A stretch of 64,000 nt of DNA from Arthrobacter crystallopoietes. GTDB lineage: Bacteria > Actinomycetota > Actinomycetes > Actinomycetales > Micrococcaceae. Below the pieces are notes generated by a model that had not been told where the DNA came from, did no database searches, and worked only from the letters and a program-made list of their open reading frames with translations. Made by a program: the position numbers and the translations under genes. Positions 51,822 to 60,514 of this stretch are shown piece by piece; position 1 is the first letter of the stretch; every line of letters starts with the position of its first letter. Location of the stretch: NCBI RefSeq assembly GCF_002849715.1, contig NZ_CP018863.1, positions 3,286,001-3,350,000 of the forward strand. Direction: 5' to 3'.

Positions 51822-53498
51822 CTAAGCCGCGCCGCCGCCGTCGTACGTCAGCAGTCCTTCATCTTCCTCGATGGCTTTCAATGCCAGGTCCCGGTAGCCC
51901 ACCGAGTCGAAGAGCACGGTGATGCGGTCCGGCTGTGTTCCCATGACAATGCCGTGGCCCCACTCGCGGTGCATGACGGGCCGCTGGATCTCGTAGCCCT
52001 CCGGCATGGCCGCCTCGTGCGCCTCCGCCTCGGCCTTGGAGCCCTCTTCGCAGTTGTCGCAGTTGCCGCAGTAGCCGTCCGTCTCCTCGCCGAAGTAATT
52101 CAGCAGCCAGTCCCGCCGGCAGGTGTCCGTCTCGGCGTAGCCGCGCGCCATTTCGATGCGCGACTTGTCGATCAGCCGGCGCGATTCGGATTCGGCCAGC
52201 GCCTTCTCCACCGCTTCCTCGGTGCTGACGGAGCTGACGGCACGATAGCCCCTGCGGTTCACCGCGATGCTGCCGCTGTGCTCGAGAAGGTTCAGCACCC
52301 GGGTCTGCTTCCGCGGCGTCAGGCCGGTGTGCTCGCGCAGCCCGGCGGCGCGGATGGGGGAGTGGTCGCGGACGGCCTCGAACACCGCGGCGAGGTCCTC
52401 TTCGGCCGGGGTGCCGCCGACAAAGAACTGCTGCATCCCCAGGTCCTCCGAGCGGTAGTGCAGCACGGCGCGGGCAGGCTCGCCGTCCCTCCCTGCCCGG
52501 CCGATCTCCTGGTAGTAGCTATCCAGCGAGTCGGTGATGTCCGCGTGCACCACAAACCGCACGTCCGGCTTGTCGATCCCCATGCCGAATGCGGTAGTGG
52601 CCACCACGACATCCACCTCGTTCGCGTGGAAGCGCTCGTGGATAGCCTTCCGCTCCGAGGCCTTGCGCCCGGCGTGGTACGCGTCCGTCCGCAGCCCGCG
52701 CTCGGCGAGCTCCGCGGCGTAGAACTCGGTGTCCTTGCGCGTGGCGGCGTAGAGCAGCCCCGGCCCCCGGAGCTCCGCTAGCTGGTCCAGCACGGCGTCC
52801 TGTTTGCCGCGTTCCTCATGGTGGCGCTGCACTCTCAGGTTCAGGTTGGGCCTGTCAAAACTGTGCACAAAGGTGTGCGGATCGCGCATGCCCAGCCGGT
52901 CCACAATCTCGTTGCGCGTCTGCGGCGAGGCGGTCGCGGTCAGCGCGATCACCGGCGGATGGCCCAGCCGCTTCACCACCGCGGTCAGGGTGAGGTAATC
53001 CGGGCGGAAGTCGTGGCCCCACGACGAGATGCAGTGCGCCTCGTCCACCACAAACAGGCTGATGTCCTGCTTGGCCAGCCGCGCCATGGTCTCCTCGCGC
53101 GCCAGCTGCTCCGGCGCCAGGAAAATGAACTTCGCCTCCCCGTTCTCCAGCGCCTCCCACGCGGCCCGTTCGGCCGTGGCACGCACCTGCGAGTTGATCG
53201 CGAAGGCCCGCTCCGCCTGCAGGTCCGCGTTGATGGCCTCCACCTGGTCGCGCTGGAGTGCCAAAAGCGGCGAAACAACGACGGCGGTGCCCGGCATTGC
53301 CATGCCCGGCACCTGATACACGGCAGACTTTCCGTGCCCGGTGGGCATGACGGCGAGAACGTCCCTGCCGCCCACGGCTGCCTCCATGGCTTCGAGCTGG
53401 CCCTCGCGGAGGGTCTCCATGCCGAAGGAGTGCTCGGCGATGTCCCGCAGCTGCTTCGCCGTCGGCTGTTCTGAAGTTTGTTGATCTACGTTTGCCAC
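51822..53498 (-). CDS. recQ: RecQ-like ATP-dependent DNA helicase
   Basis: Superfamily 2 helicase of 558 residues that unwinds DNA 3'-5'. Motif I MPTGHGKSAVYQVPG, motif II VVDEAHCISSWGHDFRPDY, motif III ALTATASP and motif VI QEIGRAGRDGEPA are present. A zinc-binding cysteine cluster follows (CRRDW ... CGNCDNC). The HRDC domain seen in E. coli RecQ is not evident; the C-terminus instead has a short beta-rich part (MHREWGHGIVMGTQPDRITVLFD). The GTG at 53498 is preferred over the ATG-like frame start at 53630, whose extra 44 residues have no family similarity. Confidence 0.9.
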   Translation of the reverse strand: MANVDQQTSEQPTAKQLRDIAEHSFGMETLREGQLEAMEAAVGGRDVLAVMPTGHGKSAVYQVPGMAMPGTAVVVSPLLALQRDQVEAINADLQAERAFAINSQVRATAERAAWEALENGEAKFIFLAPEQLAREETMARLAKQDISLFVVDEAHCISSWGHDFRPDYLTLTAVVKRLGHPPVIALTATASPQTRNEIVDRLGMRDPHTFVHSFDRPNLNLRVQRHHEERGKQDAVLDQLAELRGPGLLYAATRKDTEFYAAELAERGLRTDAYHAGRKASERKAIHERFHANEVDVVVATTAFGMGIDKPDVRFVVHADITDSLDSYYQEIGRAGRDGEPARAVLHYRSEDLGMQQFFVGGTPAEEDLAAVFEAVRDHSPIRAAGLREHTGLTPRKQTRVLNLLEHSGSIAVNRRGYRAVSSVSTEEAVEKALAESESRRLIDKSRIEMARGYAETDTCRRDWLLNYFGEETDGYCGNCDNCEEGSKAEAEAHEAAMPEGYEIQRPVMHREWGHGIVMGTQPDRITVLFDSVGYRDLALKAIEEDEGLLTYDGGGAA

Positions 53499-53710
53499 TT
53501 CTCGATCTTCTCCCGTGATCGACCGGGATGGGGGAATCGGCCCGGATTGGTGCGGGCAGTAAAGATTACGGGATGTCGTAACAAACGATTCACCAAAACG
53601 GCACATCAGTTGGCAGAATGGCCAAGGCAAAGCTGGCCGCGATACTACCCCCTAAGACGCTGGCCGCTCCGGACCGGATGCTTTCCCCCATTCATCCGTC
53701 CGGAACGCCC

Positions 53711-53752
53711 CGAAGGCCCCCGCTCCGAGACTGGCGGGGGTCTTCGCTTTTT
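53711..53752 (+). terminator. Intrinsic terminator on the plus strand, no upstream gene
   Basis: CGAAGGCCCCCGC pairs with GCGGGGGTCTTCG, followed by CTTTTT. The T-run is on the plus strand, but the adjacent genes (recQ start at 53498 and the Lrp gene end at 53774) are both on the minus strand, so the transcript it ends is unknown. Confidence 0.75.
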
Positions 53753-53773
53753 AACCGCCTGGTCTGGCGCGAA

Positions 53774-54226
53774 TCAAAGTGGGAGTGGCCTGTTCTCGAC
53801 GACGCTCTTCATCACCAGGGTGGAACTCAATTTCTCCACACCAGGAAGCGTGGAAATGCGGTCGTCGTAAAGCTTCTGGAAGGCCCGGAGGTCCTTCGCG
53901 ACCACCTGCAGTAGATAGTCCGGGTCACCGAAAAGCCGCTGTGCCGTCAGAACGTTAGGGATGTCAGCTACGGCCGGTTCAAAGGCGTCCAAGGTGGCCC
54001 GGCTGGCATCGCGCATGGTGACGAAAATCAGTGCGTCAAAACCCAGTCCGAGAGCTTCTGCGTCTAGATACGCACGGTAGCCGCCTATCGCGCCGGATCG
54101 CTCCAGGGCACGGAGGCGGCGGTGGCAGGGCGACATGCTCAGGCCTACCCGCCCAGCCAATTCCGTCAGGGAAAGCCGGCCATCCGCTTGGAGCTCCGCA
54201 AGGATCTTCCTATCAATACCATCCAT
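53774..54226 (-). CDS. Lrp/AsnC family transcriptional regulator
   Basis: Feast/famine regulator of 150 residues. The N-terminal helix-turn-helix (DRKILAELQADGRLSLTELA to RVGLSMSPCHRRLRALE) and the RAM effector domain (LGFDALIFVTMRDA, RLFGDPDYLLQVVAKDL) are complete. It diverges from an MFS gene. GGAAGATTCTTCC, a palindrome, lies immediately upstream of its start. The amino-acid ligand is unknown, but the MFS gene is a probable target. Confidence 0.9.
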   Translation of the reverse strand: MDGIDRKILAELQADGRLSLTELAGRVGLSMSPCHRRLRALERSGAIGGYRAYLDAEALGLGFDALIFVTMRDASRATLDAFEPAVADIPNVLTAQRLFGDPDYLLQVVAKDLRAFQKLYDDRISTLPGVEKLSSTLVMKSVVENRPLPL

Positions 54227-54228
54227 AT

Positions 54229-54241
54229 GGAAGATTCTTCC
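54229..54241. promoter_or_regulatory. Palindrome GGAAGATTCTTCC
   Basis: Perfect inverted repeat, 3 bases upstream of the Lrp start codon and in the promoter region shared with the MFS gene; a candidate Lrp autoregulatory site. Confidence 0.5.
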
Positions 54242-54350
54242 TCAAAGCGGGCCTGCGGGGGAAAATCGTGGAAGCACATTCCACGATTATTCTTCTACTC
54301 TCTTCATAGGCCTTCAATCCTGGGGGTACAGCACCGATCGGAAGCCATAC

Positions 54351-55685
54351 ATGACGACGCCCATTCCGCCTGCTCCTGCAGCCACGGCCCCCGTCCGGAA
54401 ACGGGCCGGCTTACACCGCGCCTGGCTGGTCGCGGCGGTAACCCTGCTGGCGCTGGTGGCTACCGCGGCGTTCCGCTCCACGACAGGTGCACTATTTGCC
54501 CCGATCGAGGGTGAATTCGGATGGACCCGCACCCAGCTCTCGGGCGCGGTGACCGCCAACCTCATCGTTTACGGCTTGGTAGCACCCTTCGCGGCCGTGC
54601 TCATGGAACGATTCTCCATGCGTGGGGTGGCCGCCGCTGCCTTGGGCCTGGTCGCCGCGGGGAGCGGCCTGACCCTAGCGATGACCGAGATCTGGCAACT
54701 GTGGGTCCTTTGGGGTGGTTTCGTGGGCGTGGGAACCGGGGCGATGGCCTTGGTATTCGGTGCCGTGGTTGCCAACCGGTGGTTCGTAAAACACCGCGGG
54801 CTTGTTATGGGCATGTTCTCGGCAGCCAATGCGTGCGGGCAACTGGTGTTCCTTCCCACCATCGTCCACCTGTCCAGCAACCACGGCTGGCGCGTCGCGT
54901 CGCTGATCGTGGCTGTCTTTGCCTTGGCCATCATTCCCCTGCTGTTCTGGCCCTTCGCCGATACCCCTGCGAAGGCCGGCACCACACCCTACGGCGCGGA
55001 AAGCGGTACCACCACACCGGCGTCTGCATCACCAGCAGCCCGCCGTCGGGGAGCGGCCGCCGAAACCCTGCACGTCCTCGGCCAAGCGGCCCGCTTCCGG
55101 GCTTTTTGGATCCTGGTGTTCACGTTCTGGGTATGCGGTTGGTCCACCAACGGCCTGATTCAAACGCACTTCATCCCGGCCGCGCACGACCACGGCATGC
55201 CCGCCACCACCGCCTCGGGATTACTGGCGCTGATCGGGGTGTTCGACGTCATCGGCACCATCGCCTCGGGCTGGCTCACCGACCGCATCCGGCCCTGGAT
55301 CCTGCTGGTCATCTACTACGGATTGCGTGGCTTCTCACTGCTCACCGTCCATGCGCTGCTCGGACCGTCTGTGGATGCGGTGCTCTGGATCTTCATCGTT
55401 TTTTACGGGCTTGACTGGGTGGCGACCGTTCCACCCACCGTCGCCCTCTGCCGGGAGCATTTCGGAATCGAACGCTCCTCCGTAGTCTTCGGCTGGGTCT
55501 TCGCCTCCCACATGGTCGGCGCTGGGATCGGTGCACTCACCGCCGGCATCGGACGGGACATCGCCGGCAGCTATCTGCCCGCCTGGATCACCGCCGCGGC
55601 CCTGTGCTTCCTCGCCGCGGCCTCCCTGTTCCTGCTGCCACGCAAAACAGCGACCACACGGGAGAAGCAACACAGCACGAGCTGA
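54351..55685 (+). CDS. MFS transporter (monocarboxylate/OFA-like)
   Basis: Major facilitator protein of 444 residues with 12 predicted helices. The segment TTGALFAPIEGEFGWTRTQLSGA in helix 1-2 and GMFSAANACGQLVFLPTIVHL in the middle are typical of the oxalate-formate/monocarboxylate-like antiporter group. The ATG at 54351 follows GGAAG by about 7 bases. It is divergent from an Lrp-type regulator, so a role in organic acid or amino acid export or import under Lrp control is inferred. Confidence 0.85.
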   Translation: MTTPIPPAPAATAPVRKRAGLHRAWLVAAVTLLALVATAAFRSTTGALFAPIEGEFGWTRTQLSGAVTANLIVYGLVAPFAAVLMERFSMRGVAAAALGLVAAGSGLTLAMTEIWQLWVLWGGFVGVGTGAMALVFGAVVANRWFVKHRGLVMGMFSAANACGQLVFLPTIVHLSSNHGWRVASLIVAVFALAIIPLLFWPFADTPAKAGTTPYGAESGTTTPASASPAARRRGAAAETLHVLGQAARFRAFWILVFTFWVCGWSTNGLIQTHFIPAAHDHGMPATTASGLLALIGVFDVIGTIASGWLTDRIRPWILLVIYYGLRGFSLLTVHALLGPSVDAVLWIFIVFYGLDWVATVPPTVALCREHFGIERSSVVFGWVFASHMVGAGIGALTAGIGRDIAGSYLPAWITAAALCFLAAASLFLLPRKTATTREKQHSTS

Positions 55686-55687
55686 TC

Positions 55688-56128
55688 TCACCCGCGGTTG
55701 ATCTGCACCCTGCGCGGCGGAGTTCCAGCCGGCTTGGGCGGCATCGGCGTCCGGACTTCCAGTACGCCGTCGCGGTAGGTGGCGTTGATGTCATCCGTGT
55801 TTACGCCATCGGGCAGCGTGACCTCCCGGGTGAACGAGCCGTACCTGAACTCCGAGCGGTAACTGTCCTTGTCCCGGTGCTCGGTCTGTTCCCGGCGCTC
55901 GGCCTTGATGCGCAGGACGCCGTCCGAAACGGACACGTCCACATCCTGGTCCGGGTCGATGCCCGGCAATTCGGCCCGCACCACCATCGTCTGGCCATCC
56001 ACGAACTCCTCGACGCGGATGCCCGAAGAGGACTCCATTTCCGTATCGAAGAAACGTCGGAGCGGTTCCAGCAGTTCGCCGGGGGACCTGCGCGGGTCGA
56101 ATGGAAGTCTCTTGTGCTGCTCAGTCAT
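55688..56128 (-). CDS. hsp20: Hsp20/alpha-crystallin small heat shock protein
   Basis: Chaperone of 146 residues that holds unfolding proteins. The alpha-crystallin domain is seen from about residue 35 (AELPGIDPDQDVDVSVSDGVLRIKAERREQ) to the conserved GVLEVRTPMP near the end. The first 30 residues have LEPLRRFFD. The stop is 2 bases from the convergent MFS stop. A sequence AGGAACAAAGTCCC about 58 bases upstream of the start resembles a DevR box, and hsp20 genes are classic members of that regulon. Confidence 0.92.
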   Translation of the reverse strand: MTEQHKRLPFDPRRSPGELLEPLRRFFDTEMESSSGIRVEEFVDGQTMVVRAELPGIDPDQDVDVSVSDGVLRIKAERREQTEHRDKDSYRSEFRYGSFTREVTLPDGVNTDDINATYRDGVLEVRTPMPPKPAGTPPRRVQINRG

Positions 56129-56185
56129 GGCCGTGTCCTTTCAGCGGGGTTTCTTCCAGATTCCCACCGGAGGCACATGATGACA

Positions 56186-56199
56186 AGGAACAAAGTCCC
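56186..56199. promoter_or_regulatory. DevR-box-like sequence upstream of hsp20
   Basis: The reverse complement is GGGACTTTGTTCCT. It matches the first half of the DevR consensus GGGACTTTAGTCCC and has mismatches in the second half. It is about 60 bases upstream of hsp20. Confidence 0.5.
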
Positions 56200-56220
56200 G
56201 GCTGTGATGCGGCCCGGGCG

Positions 56221-56373
56221 TCAGTCCTGTTCGCGGGTCAGCAGCAGGACGGCGCCGGAGACCACCAGCACGGCCAGGCCCACGTAGAGCAGGAACTTCA
56301 CGGCCTGGACGGCGATGCCCAGCACCAGCAGGACGATGGCCGCAATCAGGAGGACGGTCAGCAATTGCTTCAT
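56221..56373 (-). CDS. Small two-helix membrane protein (50 residues)
   Basis: Reads MKQLLTVLLIAAIVLLVLG and continues as a second hydrophobic segment (FLLYVGLAVLVVSGAVLLL) ending in TREQD. Hydrophobicity and clean boundaries (ATG, TGA) support a real gene, though no ribosome site is strong (GGGAGC about 4 bases upstream). No family recognised; related short proteins are common in Actinobacteria. Confidence 0.6.
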   Translation of the reverse strand: MKQLLTVLLIAAIVLLVLGIAVQAVKFLLYVGLAVLVVSGAVLLLTREQD

Positions 56374-56409
56374 GCTCCCAGTATGCCGCAGCCCCTTGCC
56401 CCGGCCCGC

Positions 56410-58247
56410 TCAGGCCGCCAGCGCGGCGTAGCGGCCGTTTTCTTCCACCAGCGTGAGGTGGGTTCCGGTCTCAACGATCCGTCCGCCGTCGAGCACTGCA
56501 ATCTGGTCCGCGTTGCGGACGGTGGAGAGCCGGTGCGCGATGGTGATGGTGGTCCGCCCCTGCGCCAGCCGGTCGAAGGCCTCCTGCACGGCACGTTCGG
56601 TCCGGGTGTCCAGCGCGCTGGTGGCCTCGTCGAGGATGAGCACCTGGGGGTTGCGCAGCAGCGTCCGGGCGATCGCGATGCGCTGTTTTTCGCCGCCGGA
56701 GAAGCGGTGGCCGCGGGAGCCCACCATGGTGTCGTAGCCGTCCGGCAGCGCCATGATGTGCTCGTGGATCTGCGCGTCGCGGGCGGCCTGTTCGATCTGC
56801 GCGTCGCTGGCGTCCGGCTTGGCGTAGCGCAGGTTTTGGCGCACGGTGGTGTGCAGCAGGTAGGTGTCCTGGCTGACCATGCCGACCACGGAGGCCAGGT
56901 CCGCCAGCGCCATGGTGCGGATGTCCACGCCGTCGATGGTGATGCGGCCGGCACCGGGATCGTGCAGCCGGGCGGCCATGGAAGCGAGCGTGCTCTTGCC
57001 TGAACCGGTCTGACCCACCAGCGCCAGGGTGGTGCCGGCCGGAACGTCCAGGCTGACGCCGTCGATCGCGGGCAGTTCGCTGCCCGGGTAGCTGAAGCTG
57101 ACGTCCTCGAAGCGCATGTGGCCCTTGAATTCGGCAGGAACAACGACGGCGGGGGAGGCCGGGTCCTTGATCTCCACCGGCAGGTCGAGGTACTCGAAGA
57201 TGCGGGCGAAAAGGGCCAGCGAGCTGGTCAGCGTGATGCCGACGTTCAGCAGTCCCATCAGGGGCCGGAACAGTCCGCTCTGCAGTGCGGTGAACGCCAC
57301 CACGGTACCGATGGTCATGTTCCCGGCGGTGGCAGGCAGGCCCGCGGCCAGGTAGATGACGGCGGGGACGGCCGCGAAGATGATGCTCATGGTGGCCATC
57401 CGCCAGCGGCCGGCGAGTTCGGAGCGCAGTTCCAGGTCCGTGAGCCGTCCGGAGGACTCGGTGAAGCGGGCGGCCAGCGCCGGTCCGGTGCCCAGGGTCT
57501 TGCTGAGCTGGATGCCGCTGACGGAGAGCGACTCTTCGATGGTGACGTTCATGTTCGCCAGCTCGCGCTGCTTGCGGGCGGTGATTTCGCGCCGCATGGT
57601 GGCGACCTTGCGGGTGAGGATCACGGCCGGGGCATCACCAGCAGCGAGATCAGGCTCAGTTGCCAGGACAGCGCCACCATGGCGACGGCGGTGGCCACCA
57701 CAGTGGTCAGGTTCGCCGCGATGCTCGTGGCAGTAGACGTGACCACCGTCTGCATGCCGCCGATGTCGTTGGTGATGCGGGACTGCACTTCGCCGCCGCG
57801 GGTCCGGGTGAAGAAGCCGATGGACTGGCGCTGCAGGTGGGCGAACACATCCGAGCGCAGCCGGTGCATCACCTCCTGGCCGATCCTGGTGCTGATCCAG
57901 GTCTGGACCACGCCGAAGGCGGCCGTGATAACGGCGACGGCCAGCATGCCGGCGGTCAGGAAAACCAGCAGCCGGACGTCCTGCTCGGGCAGCGCGGTAT
58001 CGATGACGGCGCGCAGCAGGAAGGGCGAGGCCATCGAGACCACGGAGGACGCGATGATGATGGCGGTGACGAGCGTGAGCTGCCAGCGGTAGGGGCGGAA
58101 CAGCGCCGCGATGCGCCGCAGCGAAACGTGCTGCGCCTGGTCGCGTTCCGCGGCGGTAGGCGTACGGACGGGACCGCCGCCGGGTCCGCCGCCTCTGCCG
58201 CCGCCGAGGCCGAAACTGATGGTATTGATGGATTCCGTGGGAACCAC
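56410..58247 (-). pseudogene. ABC exporter (permease-ATPase fusion) with one frameshift
   Basis: About 610 residues of a lipid/drug-type exporter half-transporter. The membrane part starts in one frame (RRIAALFRPYRWQLTLVTAI to SLISLLVMP), then the frame changes and continues with PAVILTRKVATMRREITARK and on through the ATPase. ATPase motifs are intact: Walker A VGQTGSGKST, signature RFSGGEKQRIAIARTL and Walker B VLILDEATSALD. The shift is at a run of four G on the plus strand (57629-57632): one extra base there restores the frame. This can be a real mutation or a homopolymer sequencing error. It diverges from a MarR gene. Confidence 0.75.
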
Positions 58248-58322
58248 CCCGTTTCTCTCGAGGGGCGCCAGACCGTTCTGTTTGGACGGCCGGTTGATGA
58301 CTGAGGGCCCGGCAGAATTGCT

Positions 58323-58333
58323 GAGGTAACCTC
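58323..58333. promoter_or_regulatory. Palindrome GAGGTAACCTC
   Basis: Perfect inverted repeat in the region between the ABC exporter and MarR genes; candidate MarR operator. Confidence 0.45.
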
Positions 58334-58373
58334 ACTATGAGGGTACAACCGCTACCGCTGATAGTCTATTCCC

Positions 58374-58835
58374 GTGGCTGATGAAAACCTGCTGGATTCC
58401 TTTTGGGCTGTAGCCCGGCGGCTGCGGCACCTCTCCCGGGACGCGCTGGCGCCGTGGGATGTTGCGCCGTCGCAGTCGCGGGCGCTGGGCATGCTCAGGC
58501 GCCACGGCCAGCTGCGGCTGGGGGAGCTCTCCGAACGGCTGCATATTGTTCCGCGTTCCGCCACCGAAGTGGTGGACGGACTGCAGGAGCGGGGCTGGTG
58601 CGTGCGCCAGCCGGACCCGGCCGACCGCCGGGCCACCGTTGTCACCCTGACCGACGCCGGCCGCGAGCTGTCCGAGGCCATTCGTGCGGCGCAGCTGGAG
58701 CAGGCCGAGAAGTTCTTCGCGGTCCTGGCCGACGAGGAGCGCGCCGAGCTCGCGGCCACCCTGGGCCGGCTCCTGCGGACCGAAGAAGGCGCCGCCCTGA
58801 CCGCCGACCGGGCGTCCGAGAACCGCGCGCACTAG
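58374..58835 (+). CDS. MarR family transcriptional regulator
   Basis: Winged-helix regulator of 153 residues. The fold is recognisable from ALAPWDVAPSQSRALGMLRRHG through the recognition helix (LHIVPRSATEVVDGLQERGWCVRQPDPADRRAT) and the wing (VTLTDAGRELSEAI). It starts with GTG at 58374. It is divergent from the ABC exporter gene; such pairs often regulate drug export. The palindrome GAGGTAACCTC at 58323-58333, in between, may be its operator. Confidence 0.87.
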   Translation: MADENLLDSFWAVARRLRHLSRDALAPWDVAPSQSRALGMLRRHGQLRLGELSERLHIVPRSATEVVDGLQERGWCVRQPDPADRRATVVTLTDAGRELSEAIRAAQLEQAEKFFAVLADEERAELAATLGRLLRTEEGAALTADRASENRAH

Positions 58836-58908
58836 GTCTCGCCAACACGGGCTAACCATGCTGTGATGGAAAGAGCACCAGCTCGTCCAGTCTCGCCGCG
58901 GAGCGGCT

Positions 58909-59157
58909 ATGTCCAGTCAGGAACAGACGAAACTCGGCCGGTACCCGGCCAGCCACCCCCGCTTTTTCAACGGCCTTGCGATAGTCGCGGCCTACGCGGC
59001 AGTGCTGTGCTGGATCGGCTTTATGGGCTTTCTGGCCGCCAGCAACGGACTGTCGGGTGTAGGGGCGCTGGTCTTCATCCCCATTCTGGCAACCCTGTCC
59101 GCCGTAGCCATCGCGCGCTTCGCGAGAAGGTCCCGGCCCCGGCGGACCCGGCTCTAG
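58909..59157 (+). CDS. Small membrane protein of unknown function
   Basis: An 82-residue protein with two predicted helices (GLAIVAAYAAVLCWIGFMGF and VGALVFIPILATLSAVAIA), a basic C-terminus (RFARRSRPRRTRL) and a hydrophilic N-terminus. The ATG follows GGAGCGGCT. No family recognised. It lies 73 bases after the MarR gene and could be co-transcribed. Confidence 0.6.
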   Translation: MSSQEQTKLGRYPASHPRFFNGLAIVAAYAAVLCWIGFMGFLAASNGLSGVGALVFIPILATLSAVAIARFARRSRPRRTRL

Positions 59158-59202
59158 TACCGGCGGGTGCCGCGAGGAGCGTCGCTGTCGGAACCAGAAG
59201 CG

Positions 59203-59604
59203 TCAGAGCCAGAAGAGGAACGTCGCGGCGACCAGCCCCACCACCACGGCGGCGCCGCCGGCGATCCAGAGCGGTTTGCGGCGCGAGGCCGGGGCCGGCG
59301 TCGTTGTTTCAGGTTTTGGCGCCTGCACATAGCGTGTTGCCGAGGATGGCTGGCCTTGCGCGGGCGGGACGATCTGGATCATTCCGGTCCGCAGTTCCTT
59401 GCGGGCGGGCAACGCGGGCTGGGCCGGTACGGACAGCTTGGCTGGCAAGGGGACCACGGGGATCATGCCGGTTGGGGGTACCGGATCGGCAGCGCCGCTG
59501 CGGATGTCGCGCCGGCGGGGGTAGGGGGCGTTTTCAGCCGGGGGATTCATCAACTCGACTTTCAGCCGGGCAAGCCGGACGTCGGATGGAAGTGTTTTCT
59601 CCAT
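59203..59604 (-). CDS. Single-helix membrane-anchored protein with a Pro-rich N-terminal part
   Basis: Protein of 133 residues. The first 100 residues are hydrophilic and proline-rich, without a known domain; the C-terminal helix (KPLWIAGGAAVVVGLVAATFLFWL) is a clear membrane anchor. The start has only a weak ribosome site. Possibly a tail-anchored envelope protein. The sequence TTCGCCACTTGGCGAA at 59673-59688 is a near-palindrome in the region upstream of both this gene and the response regulator. Confidence 0.65.
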   Translation of the reverse strand: MEKTLPSDVRLARLKVELMNPPAENAPYPRRRDIRSGAADPVPPTGMIPVVPLPAKLSVPAQPALPARKELRTGMIQIVPPAQGQPSSATRYVQAPKPETTTPAPASRRKPLWIAGGAAVVVGLVAATFLFWL

Positions 59605-59755
59605 CCTATGGGCCCGGCCTGCTTCAAAAGCCCTAGCCAGATAGCGTTTCCATCACATTTCCCCGAAGGACCTTCGCCACTTGGCGAAAACGGTGGATCT
59701 GGTAAGAATGAACTAAAGGACCGGACCAGATGACCGAGCACATGGGGGTGCCATC

Positions 59756-60466
59756 GTGATTGGGGAACAGGTGGACGAGGCAGCGCGCTCCCAGCCGAAT
59801 TCGGCAGAGGGCACCATCAAGGTTTTTATTCTCGATGACCACGAGCTGGTCAGGCGCGGGCTCCAGGACCTGCTGGAGGGCGAGGGCTTCGAGGTCATCG
59901 GCCAGTCCGGCTCGGCCCGGGAGGCCACCGGCCTGATTCCGGTTCTGCGTCCGGACGTGTCCATTCTCGATGCGAGGCTGCCGGACGGCACCGGGATCGA
60001 GGTCTGCCGGGATGTGCTCTCCGTGGATCCGTCGCTGCGGTGTGTGATTCTGACAAGTTATGACGACGAACGTTCCCTGCGCAGCGCGGTCATTGCCGGG
60101 GCGCTGGGTTATGTGCTCAAGCAGATTGTCGGAACGGATCTCGTGGCGGAGCTGCGTAAGGCCGCCAACGGGGAGTCTCTTTTTGAGCCGGATCTGAAGG
60201 CCCGGATCCTGCAGGGGCTGGCCCGGCCCGAGGCAACGGATCCCCGGCTGGAGGCGCTGAGTCCGCAGGAGCTGCGCATTCTGGCGCTGATCGGCGAGGG
60301 CCTGACCAACCGGCAGATCGGCGACCAGCTGTTCCTGGCCGAGAAGACCGTCAAGAACTACGTGTCCTCCATCCTGGCGAAGCTCGGATTCGAACGTAGG
60401 ACCCAGGCAGCGGTGTTCGTGGCCAAGGCCGCCGGCGAAGCGCAGCCCGACGGAGTCGGGCAGTAG
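59756..60466 (+). CDS. NarL/DevR-like response regulator
   Basis: Two-component regulator of 236 residues. The receiver domain (residues about 20-135) has FILDDHELVRRG, the phospho-acceptor Asp in VSILDARLPDGTG, ILTSYDD and the conserved Lys in YVLKQI. The LuxR-type helix-turn-helix at the end (LSPQELRILALIGEGLTNRQ to KTVKNYVSSILAKLGFERRTQA) fits DevR/NarL. The GTG start follows GGGGGTG. The convergent histidine kinase at 60515 is the probable partner. DevR-like boxes near 62344, 62738 and 56186 may be its targets. Confidence 0.88.
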   Translation: MIGEQVDEAARSQPNSAEGTIKVFILDDHELVRRGLQDLLEGEGFEVIGQSGSAREATGLIPVLRPDVSILDARLPDGTGIEVCRDVLSVDPSLRCVILTSYDDERSLRSAVIAGALGYVLKQIVGTDLVAELRKAANGESLFEPDLKARILQGLARPEATDPRLEALSPQELRILALIGEGLTNRQIGDQLFLAEKTVKNYVSSILAKLGFERRTQAAVFVAKAAGEAQPDGVGQ

Positions 60467-60514
60467 CAGGCCGGGTAGCGGTTGGCCGGATCCTGCCGCC
60501 GCCCCGCCAGCCGG

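Noticed and set aside
53618..53914. Plus-strand frame of 98 residues before the Lrp gene end
   Set aside because: It runs through the intrinsic terminator and then into the antisense of the Lrp gene, so a protein of this length is unlikely; only a shorter RNA or leader is considered.
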